Both the position numbers and the translations under genes were made by a program. This document shows positions 7,949 to 16,607 of a stretch of DNA of 64,000 bases, piece by piece. The DNA is taken from the NCBI RefSeq assembly GCF_007993045.1, contig NZ_VOOR01000030.1, positions 1-64,000 on the forward strand, read 5' to 3'. This stretch comes from Phaeodactylibacter luteus. Its GTDB lineage: Bacteria; Bacteroidota; Bacteroidia; Chitinophagales; Saprospiraceae. Positions within the stretch are counted from its first letter, which is position 1. Every line of letters begins with the position of its first letter. The notes under the pieces are model-generated. The model was not told where the DNA came from, made no database searches, and saw nothing but the letters and a program-made list of their open reading frames with translations.

Positions 7949-9847
7949 CTAATACAACACCCGGAACCAAATGGTAGGCTCGATCAGCTTGAGCTCCTCG
8001 AGCAGCTCATCGTCATACGCCCGGTCTACATCTGTGATGACATAACCAATCTGCTCGTTGGTCTTCAGGTACTGACTGACGATGTTGATGTTGTGCTTGG
8101 CCAAAATCTGATTGATGCCCGCCAGCACATTCGGCACATTGCTGTGGATGTGGAGCAGGCGGTGGGCGCTCTGCACCGGCGGCAGCTGTACGTTCGGGAA
8201 GTTGACACTGCCCGTGGTGCTTCCGGTGTTGATATACTGTATGATCTTCCGTGGCACAAACTCGCCGATGTTCTCCTGAGCCTCTGCTGTAGAACCGCCG
8301 ATGTGAGGGGTCAGGATGGTGTTGGGCAGCCCCATTAGGGCAGACTCGAAGGGCTCGTTGTTGCTCTTGGGCTCTTTGGGGAATACGTCCACCGCACAAC
8401 CTTTCAGCTTTCCGGAAAGGATGGCTTCGCGCAGGGCGTCCACATCTACGACTTTGCCCCGGGCGAGGTTGATGAATATCGCCCCGTCCTTCATCATCGC
8501 AAATTCACGTGCACCGAAGATGCCGTTGTTCTCCGGCCGGCCGTCCATGTGCATAGAGAGGATATCCACCGTGCCCAACAGCTCCTCCAAGGTCTCGCAT
8601 TTGGTAGCATTGCCAAGGGCCAGCTTGTCCTCAAGGTCATAGTAGTACACATCCAGCCCTACGGCCTCGGCCAGCACAGAGAGCTGCGAGCCAATGTTGC
8701 CATAGCCCATGATGCCCAGCTTTTTGCCCCTCACTTCATGTGCGCCAGTGGCCGACTTTTCCCACTTGCCATTGTGCATAGCCCGGGCTTTATCCGGCAA
8801 GTTGCGCACCAGCATGATGATTTCAGCAATGGCCAGCTCTACCACCGAGCGCGTATTGCTGTAAGGCGCGTTGAAAACGGCTACTCCATGCCGGCTGCAC
8901 GCTTCCAGGTCAATTTGGTTGGTGCCAATACAAAAGGCCCCGATATTGATCAGGCGCTTGGCGCTCTGAATGACTTTTTCGGTCACCTTTGTCTTCGAGC
9001 GGATGCCTAATATGTTGACGTCAACAATTTTTTCGCACAGCTCTTCTTCAGTCAAGGCAGTGGTCAGGTACTCAACCTGATAGCCTTCCTTCTCGAAGAT
9101 GTCGACCGCCTGCGGGTGTACACCCTCCAGCAAAAGCACTTTGATGCGGTTTTTCGGATAAGATAGAGATCTGCTCATTTTCAATTCGTATAAGATTTCA
9201 TCGAGATTGGGGGCGATATGGTCGGCTTCCGCCTTCACTTTTTCGCGCTCAACATTCTCTGTGAAAAGGTAAAACTTGTTAGCATAGCCCGCTTTGCGGA
9301 TTTCAAGGTCATTGGCGCCATCGCCGATCACGTACACGTCGCCTTTCAGGTCCAGCTGCTTGATGACTTCCGATTTGCCCCCACTGCGGGAGAGGGGGTT
9401 GTCCCGGTTGAAGCCACAGACATAGCCCTCCTCATCGTACAGGAACTCATTGGCAATGACGCGCTCGGGGTCCAGCCCATAGTGGGCCACCACAGGGCGG
9501 ATAAAATCTGTGAAGCCATTGGAAACGATGTAGGTCGCTGCGCTTAGGGATGCGAAATACTCCTGATTGCGCAGAAAGGAACGGGAGATCTGCCCCTTCA
9601 GCACCTCGCCAAGCTTTTGGATATCATCGCGGTGGGCGCGCAGCAGCTCCAGGCGCTGTTCTAGGGAAGCCCGGAAATCGAGCGTGCCATCCATGCCCAA
9701 ATCGGTAATCTCCTGAATGCGCCTCAAGACCTGCTCCCGGCTGCTATCGCCTTCCAGCACAATCTCTGCCAGCACGTCCAAGGCTTCCACCCGGGTAAAT
9801 GTGCTGTCAAAATCAATGATAAGATTCAGCGTATTGCTCATGCGCAC
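7949..9847 (-). CDS. serA: SerB-like phosphatase fused to phosphoglycerate dehydrogenase
   Basis: This 632-residue protein joins two serine-pathway enzymes. Residues 1-225 are a HAD phosphatase of the phosphoserine phosphatase type: nucleophile motif IDFDST (D12, D14), motif II Ser109 (VSNGF), Lys158 (GGK) and GDGANDLE at 175-182. Residues 230-555 are a D-3-phosphoglycerate dehydrogenase with NAD motif GYGNIG (381-386) and a catalytic triad that looks intact: R463 (NLARG), E492 (PKEP) and H515 (TPHIGG). Residues 560-632 form an ACT domain, the usual serine-feedback site. It would catalyse the first and last steps of serine synthesis in the cytoplasm. Phosphoserine aminotransferase is not in this window. 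The start could be Met1 or Met3. Confidence 0.93.
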   Translation of the reverse strand: MRMSNTLNLIIDFDSTFTRVEALDVLAEIVLEGDSSREQVLRRIQEITDLGMDGTLDFRASLEQRLELLRAHRDDIQKLGEVLKGQISRSFLRNQEYFASLSAATYIVSNGFTDFIRPVVAHYGLDPERVIANEFLYDEEGYVCGFNRDNPLSRSGGKSEVIKQLDLKGDVYVIGDGANDLEIRKAGYANKFYLFTENVEREKVKAEADHIAPNLDEILYELKMSRSLSYPKNRIKVLLLEGVHPQAVDIFEKEGYQVEYLTTALTEEELCEKIVDVNILGIRSKTKVTEKVIQSAKRLINIGAFCIGTNQIDLEACSRHGVAVFNAPYSNTRSVVELAIAEIIMLVRNLPDKARAMHNGKWEKSATGAHEVRGKKLGIMGYGNIGSQLSVLAEAVGLDVYYYDLEDKLALGNATKCETLEELLGTVDILSMHMDGRPENNGIFGAREFAMMKDGAIFINLARGKVVDVDALREAILSGKLKGCAVDVFPKEPKSNNEPFESALMGLPNTILTPHIGGSTAEAQENIGEFVPRKIIQYINTGSTTGSVNFPNVQLPPVQSAHRLLHIHSNVPNVLAGINQILAKHNINIVSQYLKTNEQIGYVITDVDRAYDDELLEELKLIEPTIWFRVLY

Positions 9848-10001
9848 AAAGCTAATACCTGTGAGGCAGGGTTTACGTTACCGGGCTCACCAAACCGGGT
9901 TAAATTTTTATTAAGTCTACGATTTGTAAGGCCCTGCTAACTTTTTTTGAAAAAATAGCCGCCAAAATGAAAGAATACCCGCCCGGCTGCGTAGCACAGA
10001 G

Positions 10002-10031
10002 CAAAAGTATCCAATTTCATGGCGGCGGCAA
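10002..10031 (-). promoter_or_regulatory. Promoter of the serB-serA fusion
   Basis: On the minus strand a TTG is followed after exactly 19 nt by TACTTTTG, which fits the Bacteroidota sigma consensus (TTTG at -33, TAnnTTTG at -7). It faces the serB-serA gene, leaving a leader of about 150 nt. Confidence 0.6.
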
Positions 10032-10074
10032 CGCCCCGCCTCAACAGAAGCCCCGGCTTCCCAAAACAACAACC

Positions 10075-10794
10075 ATGAAAGCGCGAATCTCACAATGGGC
10101 TTTTTTAGCAGCCCTCCTTATCCCCGCCAGTTTGTTATTTACACAGTGCAGCACAGACCCCTCTGGCAGCGATATGTCAGACATCAATATCACTGCTAGC
10201 GGCACATCTTGTAGCAACCTGAACAGCACCCCTGTTACAGTGCCCCTGACGGAAGACGAGGCTGATGCTCTGATCTTTATGCGGGAAGAAGAAAAACTGG
10301 CCCGCGACATTTACCTCGCCTTGTCCGACAAGTGGGGCGTGCCTATATTTGCCAACATCGCTGCTTCCGAACAGCGCCATATGGATGCTGTCGGCTGCAT
10401 GATCAGCCGCTACCAATTGGTGGACCCCATTACAGATGACACCCCCGGCATCTTCAATAACGAAGTGCTTGCAGCCCTTTACCCTGCCCTGCTCAGCCAA
10501 GGGCTCGAAAGTTATGAACAGGCGCTTCAGGTAGGCGCTACTATTGAAGACCTTGACATCAACGACTTGAACAAAGAATTAGCATCCGCACAGCATACGG
10601 AAGTCATTGCTACCTTTGAAAACCTGGCCCGCGGCTCTCGCAACCACTTGCGGTCTTTTGTCGGCGAACTGGAAAAGCTCGGGGCCAATTATACGCCACA
10701 GTATATCAGCTCAGAAGAGTTTGAGGCCATTATCAGCAGCCCAATGGAAACAGGCACGGCTGGAGGCAAAGGGCAAGGACATGGCCATGGTTAA
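10075..10794 (+). CDS. DUF2202 ferritin-like secreted protein
   Basis: The 239 residues start at MKARISQWAFLAALLIP, followed by a hydrophobic stretch ending LLFTQCST. That is a possible lipoprotein signal, with Gln at -1, which is unusual. The DUF2202 domain spans about residues 60-215: ADALIFMREEEKLARDIYLAL, then ASEQRHMDAVGCMI. The E..K..D.Y and EQ.H pairs resemble the metal-binding helices of the ferritin-like fold. The C-terminus ends in a Gly/His-rich tail (GGKGQGHGHG). The family's biochemical role is not established. I chose the internal start at 10075 because the upstream codons do not form a signal peptide. Confidence 0.85.
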   Translation: MKARISQWAFLAALLIPASLLFTQCSTDPSGSDMSDINITASGTSCSNLNSTPVTVPLTEDEADALIFMREEEKLARDIYLALSDKWGVPIFANIAASEQRHMDAVGCMISRYQLVDPITDDTPGIFNNEVLAALYPALLSQGLESYEQALQVGATIEDLDINDLNKELASAQHTEVIATFENLARGSRNHLRSFVGELEKLGANYTPQYISSEEFEAIISSPMETGTAGGKGQGHGHG

Positions 10795-10810
10795 ACCTGT
10801 TTGCGGTTCA

Positions 10811-10846
10811 ATAGCGAGGCTGCTACTTTAGGTTCAGCCTCGCTAT
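10811..10846 (+). terminator. Hairpin after the DUF2202 gene
   Basis: A perfect 12-bp stem, atagcgaggctg / cagcctcgctat, with a 12-nt loop lies 16 nt after the stop codon. The following tail (atcccttatctt) is only moderately T-rich, so termination may be partial. Confidence 0.55.
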
Positions 10847-10936
10847 ATCCCTTATCTTTACAAAAACAGCATGCGCCAAACAGCAGGGCTGCCCTACTTT
10901 GCATCCTGCAAGCGCTCAATATGCCTGGCCAATAGT

Positions 10937-11524
10937 ATGGTGGTACCGGAAAAAATATGCGCTCCCCTTACCGATCAGCAGATCATCTGCAAGGCACGAG
11001 AAGAAGCCGACTTCTTCTCGTGCTTGTTTTCCCGTTATGAGGGAGCGCTGTTGCGGTACATTCACCGCCTGACAGCTGTGGAGCACGCTCAAGCAGAAGA
11101 TATACTACAGGAAGCCTTCATACAAATCTGGCGCAACATCAACGCCTATGATGAAGAGATGAAGTTCAGCAGTTGGGCCTACCGCATTGTGCACAACAAG
11201 GCGATCTCCAGCTGGCGGAAAAGCCGCTCGTTTGGAAAGAATAAACAACTCCCCCTGGCAGCGCTCCAAGAAAGTACGGCCTTTTTGCAAGAAGAGCTAC
11301 AGGTCTCCGCCCCAAACACTGAAACGGAACAAGCACTGCAGATGGCACTGGCCGAGCTATCGGAAAAATACCGATCCGTTATCACGCTGTACTACCTTGA
11401 AGAGAAAAACTACCAAGAAATATCTGATATCCTCCGCCTACCGGAAGGCACTGTCGCTACCCGGCTGAACCGGGCCCGGCAAAAGCTCCGCTTGGCACTG
11501 CAAGCCAGCCGGCACAACACATAG
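10937..11524 (+). CDS. ECF-type RNA polymerase sigma factor
   Basis: The 195 residues contain region 2 (YEGALLRYIHRL to AEDILQEAFIQIWRNI, with the conserved SSWAYRIVHNKA) and region 4 (ALAELSEKYRSVITLYYLEEKNYQEISDIL, then PEGTVATRLNRARQKLR). It directs core polymerase to a dedicated promoter set in the cytoplasm. The frame opens at 10871, but the extra 22 residues are not typical of the family, so I prefer the Met at 10937. The longer start remains possible. The next gene begins 4 nt later and encodes a membrane protein, the position usually held by an anti-sigma factor. Confidence 0.9.
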   Translation: MVVPEKICAPLTDQQIICKAREEADFFSCLFSRYEGALLRYIHRLTAVEHAQAEDILQEAFIQIWRNINAYDEEMKFSSWAYRIVHNKAISSWRKSRSFGKNKQLPLAALQESTAFLQEELQVSAPNTETEQALQMALAELSEKYRSVITLYYLEEKNYQEISDILRLPEGTVATRLNRARQKLRLALQASRHNT

Positions 11525-11528
11525 CATC

Positions 11529-12251
11529 ATGAGCAAAAATGCCCAACAACTAATGCAAACCCTACAGGAACGCGCAATAACTCCAAGGCCGGCCTGGCAG
11601 TTCAGGCTGTTACGTACATTTAAGTGGGCCATCTTCTCTCTTATCGTGCTGGGCGGGGGGCTTTCCTTCGCCGTCATCCTGTTTGCCGTACAGCAAACGG
11701 GGTTTGAGCTTTTGGAACATGCTCAGCATAGCACATTGGAGCTCACCCTTGCCATACTGCCTTTCACTTGGCTCCTTTTCCTTGCCCTATCGCTCACCCT
11801 GGGCATGTACAACCTTAGGTACACAGATAGAGGGTATAAATTTGGCCTGCCGCAGCTAGCATTCTACAATTGTGCGCTGAGCTTAGTGCTCGGCACCTTC
11901 TTTTTCTTGTTTGGCGGGGGGAAGCGCTTGGAAAATGCGTTTGCTGTGCATGTTTCCCTTTATGAAAGCATAGAAGAGCAGAAAACGCAGTTGTGGAGTA
12001 TGCCAGAAGCCGGCTACCTAGGTGGCACCATAGAGCAGGCCACACCAGATACCATTTGGCTGTCTGGCTTCGATGGCCAGCGCTGGGTAGTGCCCTGCCA
12101 AGGGGCGGATGTAGCCGAACGGGCACAAAAATCTCCTGGGGAGAAGATAAAAATCATAGGCCAACAGGCCGGGCAACAGCTGTTCCAAGCAACTGCTATA
12201 CGCCCTTGGGGCCAAGCCGGCAGCCGCCCTAGCCCCAAGCTGAGGGAATAA
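11529..12251 (+). CDS. Membrane protein in anti-sigma position
   Basis: The 240 residues have a cytoplasmic N-terminus of about 30 residues and three hydrophobic segments (about 34-56, 72-94 and 110-130). A soluble C-terminal part of about 105 residues ends in a basic Pro-rich tail. The gene starts 4 nt after the sigma-factor stop, so the two are surely cotranscribed. I do not recognise an anti-sigma domain (no zinc HxxxCxxC motif), so a regulatory role rests on position only. The C-terminal part (LGGTIEQATPDTIWLSGFDG) looks like a small beta domain. Confidence 0.7.
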   Translation: MSKNAQQLMQTLQERAITPRPAWQFRLLRTFKWAIFSLIVLGGGLSFAVILFAVQQTGFELLEHAQHSTLELTLAILPFTWLLFLALSLTLGMYNLRYTDRGYKFGLPQLAFYNCALSLVLGTFFFLFGGGKRLENAFAVHVSLYESIEEQKTQLWSMPEAGYLGGTIEQATPDTIWLSGFDGQRWVVPCQGADVAERAQKSPGEKIKIIGQQAGQQLFQATAIRPWGQAGSRPSPKLRE

Positions 12252-12323
12252 TGCCCCCTGGCTTCCACTTTTTTAATTACGATTCTTCAACACCCGATCC
12301 TTTTTTACTCGCCCTGCAGGTGT

Positions 12324-12331
12324 TATTTTTG
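12324..12331 (+). promoter_or_regulatory. -7 element that supports a GTG start for the helicase
   Basis: TATTTTTG matches TAnnTTTG and lies 29 nt before the GTG at 12361. The -33 region is a T run rather than TTG. The short leader it implies agrees with the GTG being the real start. Confidence 0.5.
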
Positions 12332-12360
12332 CAAAATTCGACACACCACAACACCAAACT

Positions 12361-15300
12361 GTGCCTGCACCATCCTACCAAGAACGCCAAGAAGCCATAT
12401 CAGATATCCCGCACGATGCCTATTGGGTCATAGGCACCTTAGCGGTCTATGGCTACCCGCTCTCCAGCTACACCGTAGAGAAGGTGCTCACGCAGCTCAA
12501 TATCCGCTGTGAAAGCCCCACTGGCTTTACCTACATCCACATACGCGAGCAGCTCCTGTGGCTACAGCGCAATGCCTTCATCGCATTTTACAATACCGAG
12601 CCTGTCGTCCGCATAGAATGGCGGGAAGCCATTGCCCGCCACTTTGTCACTCAGCTCGGCCCCAACCACAAACGCTTCTTCCGGGCGCTGAACAAGCACC
12701 TGCCCAACTTCCTGCTCAAGCGCTCTTATCTCAGCTACTCCTCTAGCAGCCAAGAGCTAGAACGCCGCATCCAACAAATGCGGCTGGCTTTTTTTGAAGG
12801 GAAGTACGCTGCTTTTCAAGAGCAAAAAGATGACCTGATCAGCGCAGCCTATTACTCCAACGAATTGTCCATACAGGTAGAAGAAGCCCTGCTCAGTTTG
12901 TTCTTCCCCTTCGACGAGGCTTTCCTCGAGCGCTGCCCCTTGGAAATCCGCGCAGAAGCCATTGGGCATTACCTCCAGCAGCCTCACCTTTGGGGCCACA
13001 GCTTGGCCCGCCCCTTGGGCAGGTTTTACCGAAAAACTTACCTGCAGCTCCCTACGGGGCTCTCCCTCGACGACGAAGCGTACGCTCAGCTCCTCATTTG
13101 GCAGGGCACCCCTTCTGATGAGCTGTCCCAAAGCTTCAACCTCGAAGGGAAGCTTACTTGGCAAGGGCTGCATGCTATCCGTATGCTCCAATACGGTGAA
13201 TGGGCCGCAGCAGTTGAGGCCTTCCTTGCCCTAAACCGTAGGACGACGAATGATGGCTTTTCCCACATCACCGGCATCTTTGCCTGGCTCTGCCTGCTCC
13301 ATACTGGCGAAACAGATGCCCTGCCGGCCCCTGAACACATAGAGCGGCTGGCAGAAGGGGGCCGCTACAAGGGGGCCGCCTACGCTATGGCACAGCTGTG
13401 CCGTTTCTTAGTACAGGGCGAAACGCAGCCGGTGCCGGATGACCTGCCCTTGTCTTACTATGCAGATTCCTCACCCCTCGACCTGCTGTTCATCCTTTGG
13501 GCGGCTTATTGGACAGACGCCCCCAGCCCGCTTGAGCCCGGACAGCTGGAGCGCCTCAATAAACGCCTCGTGCACTGGGAGCAGACCGGCCTGCCTTGGA
13601 TAGCAGGGGAAATGGCCAACTTGCTCTACCATGTTGCCCCTGAACACCCCAACCGGGAGGCATGGGCACTACAGGCTGAAACCTTGGCCAGCAAGTACGG
13701 TTTCCGCTACCTCCTTGGGCTATTCCAAAAACAGCCCCAATGGCGGAAAGTGCTGCAAACATTGGAAAGTATCGCCCAAGATAGCTTGCCGGGCGCCCCA
13801 AAACCCGTCGGCAGTACCCGCCTCGTCTGGTTCGTCAACTTTGAAGAGGAACACCTTCAGCCCAAAGAGCAGAAGCGCAGCAAAAGGGGAGGATGGTCTG
13901 CCGGCCGAAAGGTAGACTTGGCCGATATCGAACAAGAACGGGTGGACAGCCTTACCTCCGCCGATAAGAAAGTGCTTCAGGCTGTTGATGCGGAGTACTT
14001 CCGGTCTTACTACTATTCCTTCACGCCCAGCCTCCACTTTGCCCATGCCTTGTACCTCTTGGCCGGCCACCCTTATGTCTTCTTGGATATGAAGGGCGAT
14101 ATCCCTATCGAACTGGTACGCAGTACACCAGAGCTGCTGATCACCGAAGAGCCCGAAGGGCTGAAGGTCATCTTCCGGCCCTCCCACGCACAAGGGGAAT
14201 ATGTCTATGAAAAAGAAACGCCCACGCGCTACCGCGTTTACAACCTGAGCGATGCAGAGGTCAAAGCTGCCCGCTCAGTCGGCAAGGGCGCAATCCTCCC
14301 CCCCGACGCCCGTCCTCGCCTCGAGGCGATCACTCAAGTGCTCAAGCAGAGCCTGCACGTACAATCTCCAGCCGACCTGCTCAATGAGGAGCTGCCCCTT
14401 AGGCAGGGAGACCCTACGCCCTGCCTCCATCTCCTGCCTTTCGGAGAAGGGTACAAGCTGGAATTTTATGTCAAGCCTTTGGCTGGCGAGCCCCATTATT
14501 TCAAGCCCGGAGAAGGGGCCGGCACACGTACCTTGCTCACGCAGTCGGGCAAAGTGGCCTGCCAACGTGCCCTTGAAGAGGAGGCCGCTCAAGCCCAGGC
14601 CGTTATCATGGCTTGCCCTTCGCTGGCCGCCCACCCTGCCGAACACTACGAGTGGCAGATTGAAGATGTAGAGGCTTGCCTGCATATTCTGCTGGAGCTC
14701 CACCCCCTGAGGCAGGAAGGGCTCATTACCTTAGAGCACCCCAAAGGCGAAAAAGTACGGCTGGCCGGCATCTCAGGTATGAGCCAACTGACGATGCGCA
14801 TTGAAAAAGAACGCGATTGGTTTGCTGTAGATGGCAGCCTGCAGGTACATGAATCTGAAGTCATGGCTTTCCAACAGCTGCTGCAGCACGTGCGGCAGAG
14901 CGACTCTCCGTTCGTAGCCCTGAAAAACGGTGACTTTGTAGCCCTGACCGAAGCCTTCCGGGACCGCTTGCGCGAAATGGACGCCATGCTCAATCAGCGT
15001 GGAAAAAAACTAGAGCTCAATCCTTTGGCTGGGCTAAGGCTGGACGAGATTGCCGGAGAAATGGCTGAGCTTGATGCTGACCGCAGCTGGGCAGAAGCCA
15101 TGCAGCGCATCCAACAAGCACAACGGATACGGCCCAGAGTGCCTTCCCAATTTGATGCCAAGCTGCGCAGCTACCAAAAAGACGGTTTCCGCTGGATGAT
15201 GAGGCTGGCGGAATGGGGCGTAGGCGGCTGCCTGGCCGATGACATGGGCCTGGGCAAAACCGTGCAGGCCCTGGCTATGCTGACGGCCCGCCGGGAAGAA

Positions 15301-16521
15301 GGCCCTGCCCTCGTCATCGCTCCAGCCTCTGTGACGCGCAACTGGGTGAGGGAAACCAACAAGTTTGCTCCTACCCTGACCCCCTACCTCCTCGGTAGCA
15401 GCAAAGAAGCACCTCTGATACAAAGCGTGGGGCCCGGAGACCTCCTCATGGTCAGCTACGGGCTGCTGCCTTTTGTGGAGGCAGAACTCCTGGATAAAAC
15501 CTTCGGGACGATTGTACTGGACGAGGCACAGGCTATCAAAAATGCTTCCACCAAGCGGTCTCAGATCACCATGGAGCTGCAAGGCAAATTCCGGCTGGCC
15601 ACGACCGGCACACCGATAGAGAACCACCTCGGCGAACTGTGGAACCTGTTCCGCTTCCTGAACCCGGGCCTGTTGGGTTCCCAAAAACAGTTCAACGAAA
15701 AATATGCCAACCCGATTGGGCGGGGGGATGAAGCAAGGCGGGAGCAATTGCGCCGCCTGATACAGCCTTTCATCCTGAGGCGCCGTAAAAAAGAAGTGCT
15801 TACCGAACTGCCTGCCAAAACAGAAGTTGTGCTCAACGTCAGCCTCTCAGAAGCAGAGATGGCCTTTTATGAAGCCCTGCGCCGCAATGCCCTCGATGCG
15901 ATTGCCGCCGCAGACGATCAGTCGAAGCGCTTTGCTGTGCTCGCACAACTGACCAAGCTCCGGCAGGCAGCATGCCACCCCCGGCTGGCAGAAGCGGACA
16001 GCAGGCTGGGCAGCTCTAAACTAGAGCTCGTAGGCGACACCATACTCGAGCTCTTGGAAAACGGCCATAAGGCGCTTATTTTTAGCCAGTTTGTCAAACA
16101 CCTCCGCATTGTGGAGCAGTGGGTGAAAAACCAGGGCATCTCCTATCAGTACCTCGATGGGCAAACACCTGGCAAAAAGCGGGAAGCGGCCGTACAGGCT
16201 TTCCAAAACGGAGAGGGCGATGTTTTCCTCATCAGCCTAAAAGCAGGCGGCACGGGGCTCAACCTCACCGAAGCAGACTATGTGCTCCACCTCGACCCCT
16301 GGTGGAACCCCGCCGTAGAAGATCAGGCCAGCGACCGCGCACACCGGATTGGGCAGCAGCGCCCTGTCACCGTCTACCGGTTTGTGAGCGAAGCGACCAT
16401 AGAAGAAAAAATTGTACAACTGCACGCAGAAAAACGGGAGCTAGCCGATCAGCTGCTCTCTGGCACGGACGTGAGCGCCAAGCTATCTGTCAATGAAATG
16501 CTTGAGCTGCTCAAGGCCTGA
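12361..16521 (+). CDS. SNF2-family helicase with a large unknown N-terminal region
   Basis: The 1386 residues begin at a GTG codon. No in-frame ATG lies nearby, and a -7 promoter element ends 29 nt upstream. The SNF2 motor occupies the last third. Walker A (DDMGLGKT) is near 960-968, the DEAQ box (VLDEAQAIKN) near 1053, TGTPIEN near 1083, and the helicase C lobe runs from about 1220 to 1340 (IFSQFVKH, LKAGGTGLNLTEAD, QASDRAHRIGQ). Such proteins translocate on double-stranded DNA and remodel bound protein complexes. The first 900 residues match nothing I can name. I see no SWIM-type CxC...CxH zinc finger. The gene appears monocistronic. Confidence 0.9.
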   Translation: MPAPSYQERQEAISDIPHDAYWVIGTLAVYGYPLSSYTVEKVLTQLNIRCESPTGFTYIHIREQLLWLQRNAFIAFYNTEPVVRIEWREAIARHFVTQLGPNHKRFFRALNKHLPNFLLKRSYLSYSSSSQELERRIQQMRLAFFEGKYAAFQEQKDDLISAAYYSNELSIQVEEALLSLFFPFDEAFLERCPLEIRAEAIGHYLQQPHLWGHSLARPLGRFYRKTYLQLPTGLSLDDEAYAQLLIWQGTPSDELSQSFNLEGKLTWQGLHAIRMLQYGEWAAAVEAFLALNRRTTNDGFSHITGIFAWLCLLHTGETDALPAPEHIERLAEGGRYKGAAYAMAQLCRFLVQGETQPVPDDLPLSYYADSSPLDLLFILWAAYWTDAPSPLEPGQLERLNKRLVHWEQTGLPWIAGEMANLLYHVAPEHPNREAWALQAETLASKYGFRYLLGLFQKQPQWRKVLQTLESIAQDSLPGAPKPVGSTRLVWFVNFEEEHLQPKEQKRSKRGGWSAGRKVDLADIEQERVDSLTSADKKVLQAVDAEYFRSYYYSFTPSLHFAHALYLLAGHPYVFLDMKGDIPIELVRSTPELLITEEPEGLKVIFRPSHAQGEYVYEKETPTRYRVYNLSDAEVKAARSVGKGAILPPDARPRLEAITQVLKQSLHVQSPADLLNEELPLRQGDPTPCLHLLPFGEGYKLEFYVKPLAGEPHYFKPGEGAGTRTLLTQSGKVACQRALEEEAAQAQAVIMACPSLAAHPAEHYEWQIEDVEACLHILLELHPLRQEGLITLEHPKGEKVRLAGISGMSQLTMRIEKERDWFAVDGSLQVHESEVMAFQQLLQHVRQSDSPFVALKNGDFVALTEAFRDRLREMDAMLNQRGKKLELNPLAGLRLDEIAGEMAELDADRSWAEAMQRIQQAQRIRPRVPSQFDAKLRSYQKDGFRWMMRLAEWGVGGCLADDMGLGKTVQALAMLTARREEGPALVIAPASVTRNWVRETNKFAPTLTPYLLGSSKEAPLIQSVGPGDLLMVSYGLLPFVEAELLDKTFGTIVLDEAQAIKNASTKRSQITMELQGKFRLATTGTPIENHLGELWNLFRFLNPGLLGSQKQFNEKYANPIGRGDEARREQLRRLIQPFILRRRKKEVLTELPAKTEVVLNVSLSEAEMAFYEALRRNALDAIAAADDQSKRFAVLAQLTKLRQAACHPRLAEADSRLGSSKLELVGDTILELLENGHKALIFSQFVKHLRIVEQWVKNQGISYQYLDGQTPGKKREAAVQAFQNGEGDVFLISLKAGGTGLNLTEADYVLHLDPWWNPAVEDQASDRAHRIGQQRPVTVYRFVSEATIEEKIVQLHAEKRELADQLLSGTDVSAKLSVNEMLELLKA

Positions 16522-16607
16522 TGCATGGATTTATTCCAAACTGAGGGGAATGTTTCCTACCTCAGGCATTTTTTTGCAACTTGGCGTTAGACCTTACCAC
16601 ATGAACT

